A program made the position numbers and the translations under genes. From positions 1 to 5,692 of the forward strand of contig CALETX010000015.1 in assembly GCA_937920455.1 (NCBI GenBank): a DNA stretch of 5,692 nt, written 5' to 3'. Shown piece after piece: positions 5,470-5,692 of the stretch. Every line of letters begins with the position of its first letter. Position 1 is the first letter of the stretch. This DNA comes from an uncultured bacterium (GTDB taxonomy: Bacteria; Verrucomicrobiota; Kiritimatiellia; UBA8416; CALETX01). The notes under the pieces were generated by a model that saw nothing but the letters and a program-made list of their open reading frames with translations, was not told where the DNA came from and searched no databases.

Positions 5470-5692
5470 ATGATCCGAGAAAGTAAAGATCCTGTGTATT
5501 TGAGGTTGGAGCTTATCCGGTACGCCAAGGCACATGGGATCAAGCCTGCGGCAGGGAGTTTCATGTGACGGTGCCTGTTGTGCGCAAATGGGTGAGGAGA
5601 TGGGACGGGACTCTAAAGAGTCTGGCAGATCGTTCTCGGGCTCCCCATCGTCGTCCGCGGCGTATTGCTTCAGAGCTGGAAGCTCGGATCGT
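5470..5692 (+). pseudogene. IS481-like transposase, N-terminal part, apparent frameshift and cut by window edge
   Basis: From ATG 5470 the frame gives MIRESKDPVYLRLELIRYAK then AHGIKPAAGSFM and a TGA at 5566-5568. Moving back one base at 5553 restores an open frame to the window end: REFHVTVPVVRKWVRRWDG, then TLKSLADRSRAPHRRPRRIA and SELEARI. The joined product is a good match in style to the N-terminal helix-turn-helix of IS481-type DDE transposases: a YAK.HGIK.AA first helix, a V...VRKW.RR recognition helix, and the conserved L.DRSRAPH.. linker before the integrase core. The DDE core lies beyond the window. The shift looks like one lost base in GCGGCAGGGAG, where GCG GCN AGG GAG would read A-A-R-E. 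IS481 elements are not generally known for programmed frameshifting, so a decayed copy or a sequencing error is likelier. No SD stands at the usual distance before 5470; TTG 5440 and CTG 5455 are weaker in-frame starts. Confidence 0.7.

Overview
The window looks like chromosomal DNA from a carbohydrate-degrading bacterium of the Planctomycetota-Verrucomicrobiota-Chlamydiota group, with Lentisphaerota, Kiritimatiellota or Verrucomicrobiota the most likely sources. This is an inference from gene content. The content is a large secreted CBM9-like/GH123-type protein, a GntR-headed sugar-sensing regulator beside it, and a secreted protein whose N-terminus resembles the autotransporter-associated beta-strand repeat proteins common in those phyla. 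No rRNA or other phylogenetic marker is present.

Three genes lie head to tail on the minus strand and are read from right to left. First is a 369-residue regulator (5120-4011) with a GntR-type winged helix fused to a LacI/GalR-type sugar-binding domain. Its 3' end overlaps the start of a 1122-1124-residue exported glycoside-hydrolase-like protein (4033/4027-659). After a 52-nt gap comes the 5' part of a third secreted-protein gene (606 to the window edge at 1), open for all 202 visible codons. The overlap, the short gap and the lack of a convincing terminator suggest one operon. A minus-strand promoter-like sequence lies upstream of the regulator (-35 near 5202-5207, -10 near 5179-5184). A perfect 6-1-6 palindrome fills most of its 17-bp spacer, where a bound repressor would block RNA polymerase. 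The simplest model is a self-regulated polysaccharide-use locus: the regulator senses a sugar, releases the palindrome, and the operon makes the secreted hydrolase and the surface or secreted partner.

The right end is different. The gene-free stretch 5121-5469 is rich in inverted repeats: the operator palindrome, a 6-2-6 repeat, a perfect 12-bp GC-rich stem with a G-run loop, a 12-bp self-complementary sequence, and an imperfect 16-bp inverted repeat. It leads into the plus-strand start of an IS481-like transposase. That gene is cut by the window edge and broken by an apparent one-base deletion near 5553. The right flank therefore seems to be an insertion-sequence junction next to the regulatory region of the operon.

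No CRISPR array, tRNA or rRNA was seen. The most useful leads are the regulator-palindrome pair, the unassigned substrate of the large hydrolase, and the structured DNA between the promoter and the insertion sequence.
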